Origin: Fen-671 sp963794745
GTDB lineage: Bacteria > Actinomycetota > Acidimicrobiia > Acidimicrobiales > Palsa-688
Assembly (NCBI GenBank): GCA_963794745.1
Contig: CAWCEZ010000007.1
Span: 470,027 to 534,026, forward strand
Direction: 5' to 3'
DNA: 64,000 bases
A program made the position numbers and the translations under genes. Below, piece by piece: positions 44,443 to 54,151 of this stretch. Below the pieces are notes generated by a model, which saw only the letters and a list, made by a program, of their open reading frames with translations, was not told where the DNA came from and made no database searches. Position 1 is the stretch's first letter, and every line of letters starts with the position of its first letter.

Positions 44443-45453
44443 ATGGCAGCCGAGGTCGGGGGCGCGGCACGTAAACCGCATGCTCCGACGTTTACAGGGA
44501 ACGGGCCGCAGTACAACTATGACGCGGAATTGGCCGCGGTGCTTCCGTTCAATGTAAAAATCCCCTTCGACAATATTGTAGAAGCGCGGCGCGTAGAAGC
44601 TGAAGGAATGGCTGAGGAGCTACGAGCCCGAGCAGATTTGCCTAAGGACCCTAACGTGTTGGTCGAGGACCACTTGCTCCCCGGGACCGACGGTTCGTCG
44701 GACCTCCCGATACGGATCTACACCCCGGCTCGTCGGACAACCTCGCTCGGGGCGTTGGTTTTCTTTCATGGTGGAGGTTATGTACTAGGAACGCTCGATA
44801 ACGAAGAGCTTCGCTGTATACATTTCGCCGCGCGGGTCAACTGCGTGGTGGTCAGCCCCGACTATCGCCTCGCTCCAGAGCACCCGTTCCCGGCCGCTTT
44901 TGATGATGCTTATCGAACGCTTTGTTGGCTGGCCGGCGAAGGGCCACGCCTTGGCGTAGATATCGGGCGCATTGCGGTAGGAGGGATCAGTTCAGGAGGT
45001 GGCTTGGCCGCGTCCGTTGCGCAACGCGCCCGTGATGAGCACGGCCCCGAACTTGCTCTGCAACTTCTCCTTTACCCGACTCTCGACTCTCGGCTGCGGA
45101 CCGCGTCCAATCCGCGGTTTACAGATACGCCTCTATGGGATACCCATAGCAACCGAGCTATGTGGCAGTACTATCTCGGCGAGTCTGACTACCCGCCCTC
45201 CTATGCGGCACCAGCTCTTGCCGAATCTTTTGAAGGGCTCCCGCCCGCGATGCTGGCCATCGCCGAACTCGACCCGCTACGCGACGAGGCGATCGAGTAC
45301 GCGGTGGCCCTTCTCAAAGCGAACGTGTCGGTGGAAATGCACTTGTACGCGGGGACCTACCATGCCTTCGACTACATCGCCCCTTTCGCTCAGATCTCCC
45401 AGCGCGCTCTTGCTGATCAAGTCAACTCGCTAAGCAAAGCGCTGCGCTCGTGA
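44443..45453 (+). CDS. Alpha/beta hydrolase, hormone-sensitive-lipase-type esterase
   Basis: 336 aa. HGGGYVLGTLD is the HSL oxyanion motif, SPDYRLAPEHPFPAAFDDAYRTLCWL the family block, GGISSGGGLAAS holds the nucleophile Ser, AELDPLRDEAIEYA the acid, and YAGTYHAFD the catalytic His. All triad residues are present. The start is set at ATG 44443, with a weak AGGG site. The location next to glycosidase and transporter genes suggests removal of acyl groups (for example acetyl or feruloyl) from imported glycosides, which is inference. Confidence 0.9.
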   Translation: MAAEVGGAARKPHAPTFTGNGPQYNYDAELAAVLPFNVKIPFDNIVEARRVEAEGMAEELRARADLPKDPNVLVEDHLLPGTDGSSDLPIRIYTPARRTTSLGALVFFHGGGYVLGTLDNEELRCIHFAARVNCVVVSPDYRLAPEHPFPAAFDDAYRTLCWLAGEGPRLGVDIGRIAVGGISSGGGLAASVAQRARDEHGPELALQLLLYPTLDSRLRTASNPRFTDTPLWDTHSNRAMWQYYLGESDYPPSYAAPALAESFEGLPPAMLAIAELDPLRDEAIEYAVALLKANVSVEMHLYAGTYHAFDYIAPFAQISQRALADQVNSLSKALRS

Positions 45454-45557
45454 CTCGCCTTTGACTATGTACCTCCCATGAGGATCCGCACACGGTTTAT
45501 CACCAACCAACCGGTCCAAACGATACCCATATGTCTCTTACAAGAAAGGATACAGAT

Positions 45558-46879
45558 ATGTCTTTCAAATCAACTCGCTCGCGTTGGCTCACCTCGTTTA
45601 CCTCGGTCGCTGGAGCGTCGCTGATGTTTGCGACCTTCCTCACTGCTGAGTCCCCGAGTACCGCATCGGCCAGCGGGACGACGATCACAGTCGAAGAGGC
45701 GTCCATCGACGTACCACTGTTCCAGAAATACGCATCGTTGTTCGAAGCGCAGAACCCCGGTACCACGGTTACCATCGTCGGTCAGGACTTCAACACGCTC
45801 CAGCTCAATGTGCCTCGTATCCTGGCCGGCCCCAACCCCCCCGACATCATCCGACTCGGCGCCCTAGGTAATACCGTTGCCGACAAGCAACTGACTAACC
45901 TTGACCCGTATGCGGCCAAATACGGTTGGGACAAGTGGCCACAGGCGCAGTTCGAATCAACTCGCTCGAATGCCGCCGGAACCGAGCGTGGCAAGGGATC
46001 GCTATACGGGGTTGGTCCCGGCTTCGGCATAACCGGGATTTACTATAACAAAGCCCTTCTCAGCAAGATCGGGACTAGCGTGCCCGGGACGCTCGCTGCG
46101 TTTGAGGCAGATATGGCGAAGGCCAAAGCCGCAAAGATCCCGCCCATCATCATCAGTGGACCGGCGCAGACACTAGCCTTTGCACTACAGAACCTCCTCG
46201 TCGACTACCAGGGCAGTGTGACCCCGGTGCAAAACTGGAACTATGACGTCCCTGGTGCCAACATCGACACACCGGCTTTCGTGAAGGCAGCGACGACACT
46301 CGAATCCTGGTCGAAGGACGGTTATTTCCCGTCGGACGTCAATTCCCTCCAGGAATCGGACGCGGTGGCCGCTTTCGATTCCGGGCAGGGACTGTTCTAC
46401 CTCAGTGGCAACTGGGACGCGCCGGCTATCGACAAGGCGGCCCTGGCAAGTACAGCTTCTTCGCCTTCCCGCCAGTCAGCATGGGAGGGATAAGTGACGC
46501 GATGACGGCATCTGACCTTCAGGTCATCCCCGCCTCGGCGGCCCACCCAGCACAAGCGGCGGCGTTCTTGAACTTCATCCAGACCAATGCGGCCGCCCGC
46601 CAGGACACCCTCCAACTCGGCGGGTACGTACCGGGCGGCCCAGCAAATGCCGCCCCTCTCAAGGCGCCATCCGGGTCGTCGGTCGCTGGCACAGTTCAAG
46701 TCTTTGCCCACGCGACCGCCAAGAGCGAGTTGACTGAGTTCATGGTGAACGCCACCAACTCGATATCGGCTTCTGCGCTGGTGCCGGAGAGCGAGCTCCT
46801 CGTCGGCGGCAAAGTCACCCCAGCGACCTTTGCAAAGACCATCCAATCCGACTACGTCAGTGAACTTGCCAGCCGCTAG
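45558..46879 (+). CDS. Extracellular carbohydrate-binding protein of ABC transporter (set B), frameshifted
   Basis: About 440 aa. A Sec signal peptide (SRWLTSFTSVAGASLMFATFLTAES) is followed by the mature start GTTITVEEASIDVPLFQKYASLFEAQNPG. GIYYNKALLSKIG and FVKAATTLESWSKDGYFP are standard sugar-binding-protein blocks. One C missing in the GGCCC run near 46438-46443 explains the break; the intended frame is PGKYSFFAFPPVSMGG. ATG 45558 has an AAGGA site; an in-frame ATG at 45531 is an alternative. It is first in an operon with two permeases and the intact GH116 gene. Confidence 0.87.
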
Positions 46880-46891
46880 CACGAGGAAGCG

Positions 46892-47839
46892 TTGACGTCC
46901 TCGAACACCCGAGAGGCGTACATCGCGGCGCCGACGGCGGGACCGGGAACCCGGGCCCCCCGTCGGCGCTCGTCTCGTCGGCGGACCAGCTGGCGGTCCC
47001 TGCTGTGGGTGTGCCCGGCGTTGGCCGTATACGGGACCTTCGTGCTCTACCCGCTGGTGAGAACGGTCGGCTACTCGTTCTACAACTGGGACGGGATTGG
47101 AGCCGCCCACTATGCAGGTTTCTCCAACTACCGGAACGTGTTCACCCAATCCGACCTGTACTCGTCGATCATCAATTCGTTCATCCTCATCGTGTTTTTC
47201 ACAGTTATCCCGTTGGCCCTCGGCCTGCTCTCCGCGGTGCTCATACGCGAGATCAAGGGTCGGGGCGCCGGAACCCTGATCCGGACGTTGCTGTTCCTGC
47301 CAGAAGTCATCCCGCTGGCTGGCGCGGCGATCGCGTGGACCTGGATGTACTCGCCCAACGGCGTGGTCAACCAGACGCTCGGGGCGATTGGGCTAAGTGC
47401 CGACGAGCACCCGTGGCTCGGCGATTTCAGCACGGCTTTACCGGCCGTCGGGATCATCGGGACCTGGGTAGTGACGGGGTTTTGCACCGTCCTGCTCCTG
47501 GTGGGGATGGCCAAGATCGAACCGTCCCTATTCGAAGCGGCGAGCCTCGACGGAGCCGGACGCTGGCAACAATTCCGCGCCGTTACCTTGCCGGGCCTAC
47601 GCCGCGAGATCGTGGTCTGCGTGACCGTCACCATCATCGCGGCCCTGGCGAGTTTCGATGTCGTCTATATCTCAACCCAGGGAGGGCCTGGCTACAGCAC
47701 GATGGTCCCAGGGCTCGATATCTTCCAACTCAGCTTCATCAAACAGCAGGTGGGCCAGGCGTCCGCGCTAGCGGTGGTCCTCGTGGCATTGGTGCTCGTC
47801 ATCATCGTGCCGATCCAGCGGCTGCGGCGCGAAAGATGA
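46892..47839 (+). CDS. Carbohydrate ABC transporter permease, MalF type (set B)
   Basis: 315 aa. A long basic N-terminus (APRRRSSRRRTSWRS) precedes the first helix LLWVCPALAVYGTFVLYPL. SNYRNVFTQSDLYSSIINSF is MalF-like, the EAA loop is LFEAASLDGAGRWQQFRAVTLPGL, and STQGGPGYSTMVPGLDI is the late conserved block. The start is TTG 46892 with a GAGGAAG site, 12 nt after the binding-protein stop. Its stop overlaps the next gene as ATGA. Confidence 0.92.
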   Translation: MTSSNTREAYIAAPTAGPGTRAPRRRSSRRRTSWRSLLWVCPALAVYGTFVLYPLVRTVGYSFYNWDGIGAAHYAGFSNYRNVFTQSDLYSSIINSFILIVFFTVIPLALGLLSAVLIREIKGRGAGTLIRTLLFLPEVIPLAGAAIAWTWMYSPNGVVNQTLGAIGLSADEHPWLGDFSTALPAVGIIGTWVVTGFCTVLLLVGMAKIEPSLFEAASLDGAGRWQQFRAVTLPGLRREIVVCVTVTIIAALASFDVVYISTQGGPGYSTMVPGLDIFQLSFIKQQVGQASALAVVLVALVLVIIVPIQRLRRER

Positions 47840-48666
47840 GCTCCGCCTCCGAGCCCACAGCCACGAGGATCACGCGCATTGCGATCCTTGCCGTCTTGAT
47901 CATCTTCACCGTCCTACCCCTGCTGAGCATGATCACGACCGCCCTCCAGAAACAGGGGACGCTCCCCTCGGGGTTGACGTTCCCGACGCACCCCGAGTGG
48001 CAGAACTTCGTCGACGCGTGGAATGCAGCCAACTTCCTTTCCCTGTTGAAGTCGAGCACGTTGATCGAATTGGGTGTCACGCCGGCGGCAGTTGTCTTGT
48101 CTGCTCTCGCCGGATACGGGCTCGCTTCAACCCGGCTGCCCGGCCGGTCCCTCGTCTACGGCTTGTTCATCCTCGGGCTAACACTGCCAGCCGAGGCCCT
48201 AATCTCGCCGCTGTACTACGAGTTACGCAAGATGCACCTGTTGGACAGCCGATGGGCGCTGATCCTCCCGCTGCTGGGGTTGTTCATGCCCTTCGGGGTC
48301 TTCTGGATGCGGACGGCCTTCCAATCGCTGCCGGTCGAGCTCACCGAAGCCGCAGAGCTCGACGGCGCGTCGTCCTGGCAGATGTTCCGCAACGTTCAGG
48401 TACCGCTCGTTGTGCCATCGTTGTCCTCGCTGAGCATCTTGTTCTTCTTGTGGACATGGAACCAGTTCCTGCTGGTCATCGTCCTGGTGAGCAACCCCTC
48501 CGATGGCAACATGGCCGGGGCGCTTGCCACGTTCCAGGGTGAGTACGGCACGAACGTGGTGCTGTTGTGCGCCGGAGCACTGATTATCATGGCCCCGTCT
48601 TTGGCGATCTTCCTGGTGTTCCAAAGACAATTCGTGCGGGCCTTATTGCAAGGGGCAGTGAAGTGA
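47836..48666 (+). CDS. Carbohydrate ABC transporter permease, MalG type (set B)
   Basis: 276 aa. ATG 47836 overlaps the preceding stop (ATGA), giving the natural start. Helices such as IAILAVLIIFTVLPLLSMITTAL and YGLASTRLPGRSLVYGLFILG are present. The EAA loop is LTEAAELDGASSWQMFRNVQVPLVVP, and WTWNQFLLVIVLVSNP and FQRQFVRALLQGAVK are MalG-typical. The longer open frame upstream of 47836 is a shadow of the MalF-type gene. Confidence 0.93.
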   Translation: MSSASEPTATRITRIAILAVLIIFTVLPLLSMITTALQKQGTLPSGLTFPTHPEWQNFVDAWNAANFLSLLKSSTLIELGVTPAAVVLSALAGYGLASTRLPGRSLVYGLFILGLTLPAEALISPLYYELRKMHLLDSRWALILPLLGLFMPFGVFWMRTAFQSLPVELTEAAELDGASSWQMFRNVQVPLVVPSLSSLSILFFLWTWNQFLLVIVLVSNPSDGNMAGALATFQGEYGTNVVLLCAGALIIMAPSLAIFLVFQRQFVRALLQGAVK

Positions 48667-48712
48667 GCTCGCAAACTGTGCTGAGCTCCAAGGGAACTAG
48701 GGAGGCAAAACC

Positions 48713-51337
48713 GTGAGCACCGATGATTGGCGAGGACGGATCTACCGCGACAGAGAGCTCACCACGGTGCGTTTGCCGATCGGCGGCACGGGGACGGGCA
48801 CCATTTCAGTCGCCGGGAGCGGGGCGCTCGTTGACTGGGAGATCAGGAACAGCCCAGCCAAAAACGTACGCCCGGACTATGCCTTCTTTCTTCTCCGTAC
48901 CGTCGACGTCGAGGGCAGATTGGATGTCAGGGTCCTGGAGGGTGAGCTGGCCCCGCCTTACCTGGGTGCTCGGGGCATCGATGGCCTAACGGCGGGGCTC
49001 CCGCGCTTTAGGGTTTGCAGCTTCGAGGCTTTGTACCCGTTCGCCCGCATCCGCCTCAGCGACCCGAGTTGCCCCCTCGAGGTCGAGATGGAAGTGTTCA
49101 ACCCGCTGGTCCCTGGCTCCACAGATGCCAGCTGCCTACCGGCGGCGCTGATCAATTTTCGTTTGGTGAACCAAGAGGAAAGGCCGGTCCGGGCGACCGT
49201 TCTCGGGGTGTGTGGCCCACTCCCCGGCGAGGCTCTCGGCCTGGCCGGGCAGAACGTGGTCTTCCGGGAGCAAGGAGTGGTCGGGGTGGTACTGCCGCAC
49301 GCCGGTGCCGGTGCTTCCGACCGCGGCCGCGGAGAGCTCGGGCTGTTCTTGTTCGACGGGGACGGGAAGGCAAACCGCTGGTGGCCTGCGCGGGAGTTTA
49401 ACGGTTCATTGCTGGCGTTTTGGGACGAGGTCGTCGAGCACGGCGCACCCGTGGAAGTGGGCCACGACGAACGGGGCGCGCCAGTAGCCACGATAAGCAA
49501 GGAGACCTCGCTCGACAGCGGGGGCGCGGCCACAGTACCTTTCGCCCTGACCTGGCGATTCCCCAACCGGGCCGAGTGGCCTGGTGCCAATCTCGAGGTC
49601 CGGGACGCTCCCGGCGGCATCGCACCGCGCTCTCCCGAGCTGGTCGGGAACTACTACGCCGAACGCTTTGCAGACGCAGCAACAGTAGCCCGCCATCTCG
49701 GCCATAGCCGTGACGAGTTGCGCGCCCGGACGTTGCGGTTCGTCCGATCGGTCAGCGAGAGCGACTTGCCCCCCGTCGTCAGCGAAGCAGCCCTCGATAC
49801 CCTCGTCGCGCTGCGCAGCGAGACCAGTTTCATAACGGCCGACGGTCGGCTCGCTGGCTGGGAGGGTTGCGACGACGACGTCGGGGCATGCCACGGCAGT
49901 TGTACCCATGTCTGGAACTACGAGTGGGCGACGGCTCTGCTGTTCGGCGACCTGGCGCGCACGATGCGAGAAACCGAGATGGGCCCTGCGTTGGCGGCCA
50001 ACGGCCATATGAGCTTTCGCATCGGCCTCGTGCCAGAGACGGCACGTAGCTGGGAACTGGCGGCGGCCGACGGCCAGATGGGCGCGATCGTGAAGCTCTA
50101 CCGGGAGTGGGCACTATCGGGCGACGACGCCTGGTTGGCTCGGCTGTGGCCGGCTTCCCGCCGCGCCTTGTCCTATGTTTGGGGCGACAGCGGCTGGGAC
50201 AGCGAAGCTCGCGGGGTCGCTGATGGTTGTTTGCACCACACGCTTGATGTCGAGTATGTGGGGCCTAACCCGCTAGTCCAGTTCTGGTATTTAGCGGCGC
50301 TGCGGGCGGGGGCCGCGATGGCCAGAGCGATGAGGGATGAGGCTTTTGCGGCTGACTGCGACCGTCGCTACGAGGAAGGGAGCCGGTTCGTAGACGACGA
50401 GCTGTTCAACGGTCGCTACTACATACAGAGGGCAGACCTGGCCGCTCCGGGGATGCATATCGGCCCGGATGTCGCCCTGGAACACTGGATCCTCGACCTA
50501 AGGCCCCCCAACCTCTTGAGCGAACCGAACGTCGCCTCCCGTACATCGCGCAGCGAATGGTTGCGGAAAGCCATTGCCGCCGGAGAGGATGTCCCCAACC
50601 AGCTAGGTGACGGGTGCCTAGTCGACCAACTGCTGGGCGAGGTGGCCGCCCAACTATGTGGGCTGGGCAGTCTCGCCGATACCCGCCACCTTCGCCTGAC
50701 AGCCGAGTCGATTTGGAGGCTCAACCGGGTCCGCGAGTTCCGAGCGGCACCGAACTTTTATCGCACCTACGCCTTGAACGATGACGCCGGGCTCGTCCTC
50801 GCCTCCTACGAGGAAGCAAAGCGCCCGCGGGTCCCGGTCCCGTACTTCACCGAGGTTTTCTCGGGCGCGGAGTACACCGCCGCAGCTTGCATGGTCCTGC
50901 AGGGGCTGTGGGACGAGGGGCTACAGGTGGTCAAAAATGTACGCGCCCGCCACGCGGGCTGGAACCGGAACCCCTTCGACGAGGCCGAGTGTGGCCACCA
51001 CTACGCCCGGTCGATGGCCAGTTGGGGTGTAGTCCTCGCCATTACGGGTTTCTGGTACCGAGCCCGCGAGGCAGAACTCTCGGTACGAATCCGAGGAGAC
51101 CGGTCTCGCTGGCCTTGGAGCAACGGGTACGCGTGGGGCACGGTGGCCCTCGAACGCACCGCGGGCTCGGTCGAGGTCGCTATATCGGTGGGCGAAGGGG
51201 GCCTTGCCGTGCGAAGGGTTGTCGTGCTCGACGTAGGTGCCACCGAGCTAGAGGTCGACCGGCTGGTGACGCCCGGCCAGCCCCTCCATGTTGTGGTCGG
51301 GACCGCCGGGGCGGCGGTTACCGGACCGGCCCGGTAG
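48713..51337 (+). CDS. GH116-type beta-glucosidase (GBA2/glucosylceramidase-like), copy 2, intact
   Basis: 874 aa with the full two-domain GBA2 architecture. The N-terminal domain has RLPIGGTGTGTISVAGSGALVDWEIRNSP. The C-terminal barrel has GSCTHVWNYEWATALLFGDLARTMRE, LDVEYVGPNPLVQFWYLAAL, DGCLVDQLLGEVAAQLCGLG and RNPFDEAECGHHYARSM. It aligns block for block with copy 1 (24853-27418) but is clearly diverged, so the two are old paralogues or separately acquired. The start is GTG 48713 with a GGGAGG site. No signal peptide is seen. It is last in the transporter set B operon and probably cleaves what that importer brings in. Its end overlaps the convergent Gfo/Idh/MocA gene by 20 nt. Confidence 0.9.
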   Translation: MSTDDWRGRIYRDRELTTVRLPIGGTGTGTISVAGSGALVDWEIRNSPAKNVRPDYAFFLLRTVDVEGRLDVRVLEGELAPPYLGARGIDGLTAGLPRFRVCSFEALYPFARIRLSDPSCPLEVEMEVFNPLVPGSTDASCLPAALINFRLVNQEERPVRATVLGVCGPLPGEALGLAGQNVVFREQGVVGVVLPHAGAGASDRGRGELGLFLFDGDGKANRWWPAREFNGSLLAFWDEVVEHGAPVEVGHDERGAPVATISKETSLDSGGAATVPFALTWRFPNRAEWPGANLEVRDAPGGIAPRSPELVGNYYAERFADAATVARHLGHSRDELRARTLRFVRSVSESDLPPVVSEAALDTLVALRSETSFITADGRLAGWEGCDDDVGACHGSCTHVWNYEWATALLFGDLARTMRETEMGPALAANGHMSFRIGLVPETARSWELAAADGQMGAIVKLYREWALSGDDAWLARLWPASRRALSYVWGDSGWDSEARGVADGCLHHTLDVEYVGPNPLVQFWYLAALRAGAAMARAMRDEAFAADCDRRYEEGSRFVDDELFNGRYYIQRADLAAPGMHIGPDVALEHWILDLRPPNLLSEPNVASRTSRSEWLRKAIAAGEDVPNQLGDGCLVDQLLGEVAAQLCGLGSLADTRHLRLTAESIWRLNRVREFRAAPNFYRTYALNDDAGLVLASYEEAKRPRVPVPYFTEVFSGAEYTAAACMVLQGLWDEGLQVVKNVRARHAGWNRNPFDEAECGHHYARSMASWGVVLAITGFWYRAREAELSVRIRGDRSRWPWSNGYAWGTVALERTAGSVEVAISVGEGGLAVRRVVVLDVGATELEVDRLVTPGQPLHVVVGTAGAAVTGPAR

Positions 51338-52352
51338 CTCCGACGGCCGCGCGCCAACGGTCGAGGCAGCGCATTGTGGCGATGCTGTCCGCCACTGATA
51401 TCTCGCTCGCTTGTCCGTGACCGACACTTTGCGCGACTGCATCAATCTCTGCTCCGAAGAGAGGCTTCGTCTCGGCGACGATAATCTCAGTATCGCCGTC
51501 ACCCACGCGACTCAGCACCATCTCTGCTGGAACCCCTCCACGGCCTGGCGCCCATGGGTTGGCGATCTCGATGCGACCTTCCGTGCCATAAACCCGTGCG
51601 CTCTGGCCGTCATCGAGCCTGGTCCCTGTTCGCACGTGAGCTGAGACCCCACTCTCGAAATACAAGCTCGCTACGGCCCAATCGTCCACGCCTCCCTCTC
51701 CGATATGGCCCGCGCCCTCGAACGTCTTTGGTTCGATCGCGTCATCTCCCGCGACCCAACCAGCGATCATCCTGGCAAACGACATTGCATAGCAGCCGAC
51801 GTCCAATATGGCACCTCCTCCGAGGGCCCGGTTGAACAGGCGGTCCTCCGGAGAAAAGGGGGCGACAAACGAGCACGACACTTCAATGTGCCTGGGCGCT
51901 CCGATTGCTCCCGTCGACAACAGCCGCCGTAGTTCAGCGGTCTGCGGCTGGAACCGGTACATCATCGCTTCGACGAGTAGCACGCCCGCATCGGACGCGG
52001 CACTCCGAGCTACAGCGGCTTCCTCACTGTTCATTGTGAGTGGTTTCTCGCAAAGAATGTGCTTGCCAGCATCAGCCGCAGCCACAATCAGCTCTAAATG
52101 CTGCGGATGAAGAGTGGCGACATAGACCGCGTCGATCCCAGGGTTTTCCAGGATCTCGCGGTAACTCCCGTAACCCGTGGCGTCGACCGTGCTTCCTGCC
52201 AACTTGCGCGCCCGGTCTGGATCGTGGCTCCCAACAGCGACGAGACGACCGGTCTTGGAATCGCGAATGCCAGTGACGAAGTCCGCGGCGATTCGTCCCG
52301 CCCCCAATACACCCCAACGTAGTTTCGGGGCACCCTCCATGACCTCAGTCAT
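51318..52352 (-). CDS. Gfo/Idh/MocA-family oxidoreductase (trans-dihydrodiol dehydrogenase-like)
   Basis: 344 aa, intact. WGVLGAGRIAADFVTGI is the NAD(P) site and HILCEKPLTMNSEEAAVA the EKP block. AMMYRFQPQTAELRRLL, GAPRHIEVSCSF and ALGGGAILDVGCYAMSFARMIAG match the dihydrodiol-dehydrogenase/glucose-fructose-oxidoreductase branch. It follows the MalG-type gene of set C on the minus strand after 18 nt, so the imported sugar is probably its substrate. Confidence 0.9.
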   Translation of the reverse strand: MTEVMEGAPKLRWGVLGAGRIAADFVTGIRDSKTGRLVAVGSHDPDRARKLAGSTVDATGYGSYREILENPGIDAVYVATLHPQHLELIVAAADAGKHILCEKPLTMNSEEAAVARSAASDAGVLLVEAMMYRFQPQTAELRRLLSTGAIGAPRHIEVSCSFVAPFSPEDRLFNRALGGGAILDVGCYAMSFARMIAGWVAGDDAIEPKTFEGAGHIGEGGVDDWAVASLYFESGVSAHVRTGTRLDDGQSARVYGTEGRIEIANPWAPGRGGVPAEMVLSRVGDGDTEIIVAETKPLFGAEIDAVAQSVGHGQASEISVADSIATMRCLDRWRAAVGATGPVR

Positions 52353-52370
52353 AATCCTTCGATCTCACTC

Positions 52371-53222
52371 TCATCCCTTCACGGCGCCCGCCTGTAGGCC
52401 GGCGACAAAGTACCTCTGGACCGCCACGAAGAAAATCACAACAGGAAGCGCCGCCACCGTCAAGGCAGCCGTAAGCACCGGCCAGTTGGTGGCGTGTTCG
52501 CCCACCAAGGAGTATAACGCTGGCTGTAGCGTCTGCAATGAACGGTTCTGTATCAAGCCGTTGGAGAGCATGAGCTCATTCCATGTAAAGAGAACCTGAA
52601 AAATTGCTATGGTGGCAACTCCGGGAAGGCATAGGGGCAGGACGACGCGCCAAAGAATCCTTAGCTCACTGGCTCCGTCCACTCGGGCCGCCTCCCTTAG
52701 CTCAGCCGACACCGATCGGAAGAAGCTACGCATCAAGAAGGTTGCGAAGGGAACGCCCGTCCCGATCTGTATTAACGCGAGACCGGTCCGTGTGTCCAAC
52801 AACCCGAACGTCCGGAGCTCAATGAACGCCGGGATCAGCAACAGGGGGGCAGGGATCAACAGGGCAAACATCATCACGGCGAAAAGCGTCTTCTTGGCGG
52901 GAACAGCGACGAATACGAAGGCGTACCCGGCGAGGCTGCTCGCGAGCACGACGCCGGCCACTGTCATGGTCGTGACGATCACACTGTTGAGGTAGTAACC
53001 GCCCAGCCCGAGGCCAGACCAGATGTAGCTGTAGGCACCAAAATGGACGTGATGTGGGATAAGTGGCCCGTTGAAGACCTGCGACTGTGCCTTTAGTGAC
53101 GTCGCGATCATCCACAGAAGTGGGCCACCGAACACCAGGGCCGTCGCCACCAAGAAGCAGTACCCGGCGAACCTCATGAAGACCCGCTGGTCGCGCGTCA
53201 GGCTGGACCTCGCGACACTCAT
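52371..53222 (-). CDS. Carbohydrate ABC transporter permease, MalG type (set C)
   Basis: 283 aa. FAGYCFLVATALVFGGPLLWMIATSLK is the first helix. The EAA loop is LREAARVDGASELRILWRVVLPLCLPG, and FTWNELMLSNGLI and VQRYFVAGLQAGAVKG close the protein as in MalG-type permeases. The start overlaps the preceding MalF-type stop by 4 nt. It runs 18 nt upstream of a Gfo/Idh/MocA gene on the same strand. Confidence 0.93.
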   Translation of the reverse strand: MSVARSSLTRDQRVFMRFAGYCFLVATALVFGGPLLWMIATSLKAQSQVFNGPLIPHHVHFGAYSYIWSGLGLGGYYLNSVIVTTMTVAGVVLASSLAGYAFVFVAVPAKKTLFAVMMFALLIPAPLLLIPAFIELRTFGLLDTRTGLALIQIGTGVPFATFLMRSFFRSVSAELREAARVDGASELRILWRVVLPLCLPGVATIAIFQVLFTWNELMLSNGLIQNRSLQTLQPALYSLVGEHATNWPVLTAALTVAALPVVIFFVAVQRYFVAGLQAGAVKG

Positions 53223-54151
53223 CGCTCGCGCCTCACGATGTTTACGACCATGAACAGTATCGCCGCAGCGAACATCATGACGACACCTATCGCGTCTGCG
53301 TAACCGAACGCCGATAGCCCACCATTCTCCGAACCGAAGGCAAGTTGGAACAAGTACACACCAAGGCTTTGAGATGCGATCCCCGGGCCGCCTGAGGTCA
53401 TCGCGTAGATAATGTCGAAGACCTTAACCCCATTGATCAGGTTCAACGACACGACAACGGTAGTGATGGCTCTCAGGCCCGGGATCGTTACGGCGCGCGC
53501 CATCTGCCAGCCCGATGCACCGTCCACTTTCGCGCTCTCGTATAACCCGCCGTCAATGCTCTGCAGCCCTGCATAGTAAATGAGCAAGTAGAACCCCAGG
53601 GATTGCCAGAGCGATACGACGATCAGGACAGGGACGACCAATGCGGTCTCGCCAAGCCATGGTCGCCCCAATGAGCCGAGGCCAACATCACCTAGAAGGG
53701 TGTCGACGAGCCCGCCATTAGGCTGTAGCGCCAATTGCCAAAGTAGGCCTGTAATAGTGAGCGAAATAATCGACGGGACGAAGATAATTGTCCGAAATAT
53801 CGCTGCCCCCCGCCACTTTTGTGCAAGAAAGATGGCCATGAACATGGGGACGGCTGTTTGTAGGATCGTCGTGCATATCGTGAAGACGACTGTAACTTTC
53901 ACCGCAGAGTAGAACTCGGAGTCGTGCAATAGGTTGCCAAAATTGCCCAAACCCACGAATGTTTTCGGACCGTAACCTGGCCAGTTGAAGAGGGAGTAGT
54001 ACAACCCGCTCAACACTGGGTAAACGACAAACACCGCGAACACGAGCACGGCGGGCAAGATGAAAAAGGCACCCTCGGACGGCCAACGCAGGAACTTTCT
54101 CCGGGCGCCCGAGGGGCCCACTTTGTCTTGCTTTGCTAAGACCTCAAGCAC
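53219..54151 (-). CDS. Carbohydrate ABC transporter permease, MalF type (set C)
   Basis: About 310 aa. GTG 54151 overlaps the binding-protein stop as TAGTG, the natural coupled start; a longer upstream frame has no signal or family match. GAFFILPAVLVFAVFVVYPVLSGLYYSLFNWPG is the first helix region, the EAA loop is GGLYESAKVDGASGWQMARAVTIPGL, and AMTSGGPGIASQSLGVYLFQLAFG is the late conserved block. Confidence 0.92.
   Translation of the reverse strand: MLEVLAKQDKVGPSGARRKFLRWPSEGAFFILPAVLVFAVFVVYPVLSGLYYSLFNWPGYGPKTFVGLGNFGNLLHDSEFYSAVKVTVVFTICTTILQTAVPMFMAIFLAQKWRGAAIFRTIIFVPSIISLTITGLLWQLALQPNGGLVDTLLGDVGLGSLGRPWLGETALVVPVLIVVSLWQSLGFYLLIYYAGLQSIDGGLYESAKVDGASGWQMARAVTIPGLRAITTVVVSLNLINGVKVFDIIYAMTSGGPGIASQSLGVYLFQLAFGSENGGLSAFGYADAIGVVMMFAAAILFMVVNIVRRER

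Noticed and set aside
47005..47835. Long N-terminal extension of the MalG-type permease frame in set B
   Set aside because: The extension overlaps the MalF-type gene in another frame and is Arg/Asp-rich. The ATGA overlap at 47836 gives the normal start.
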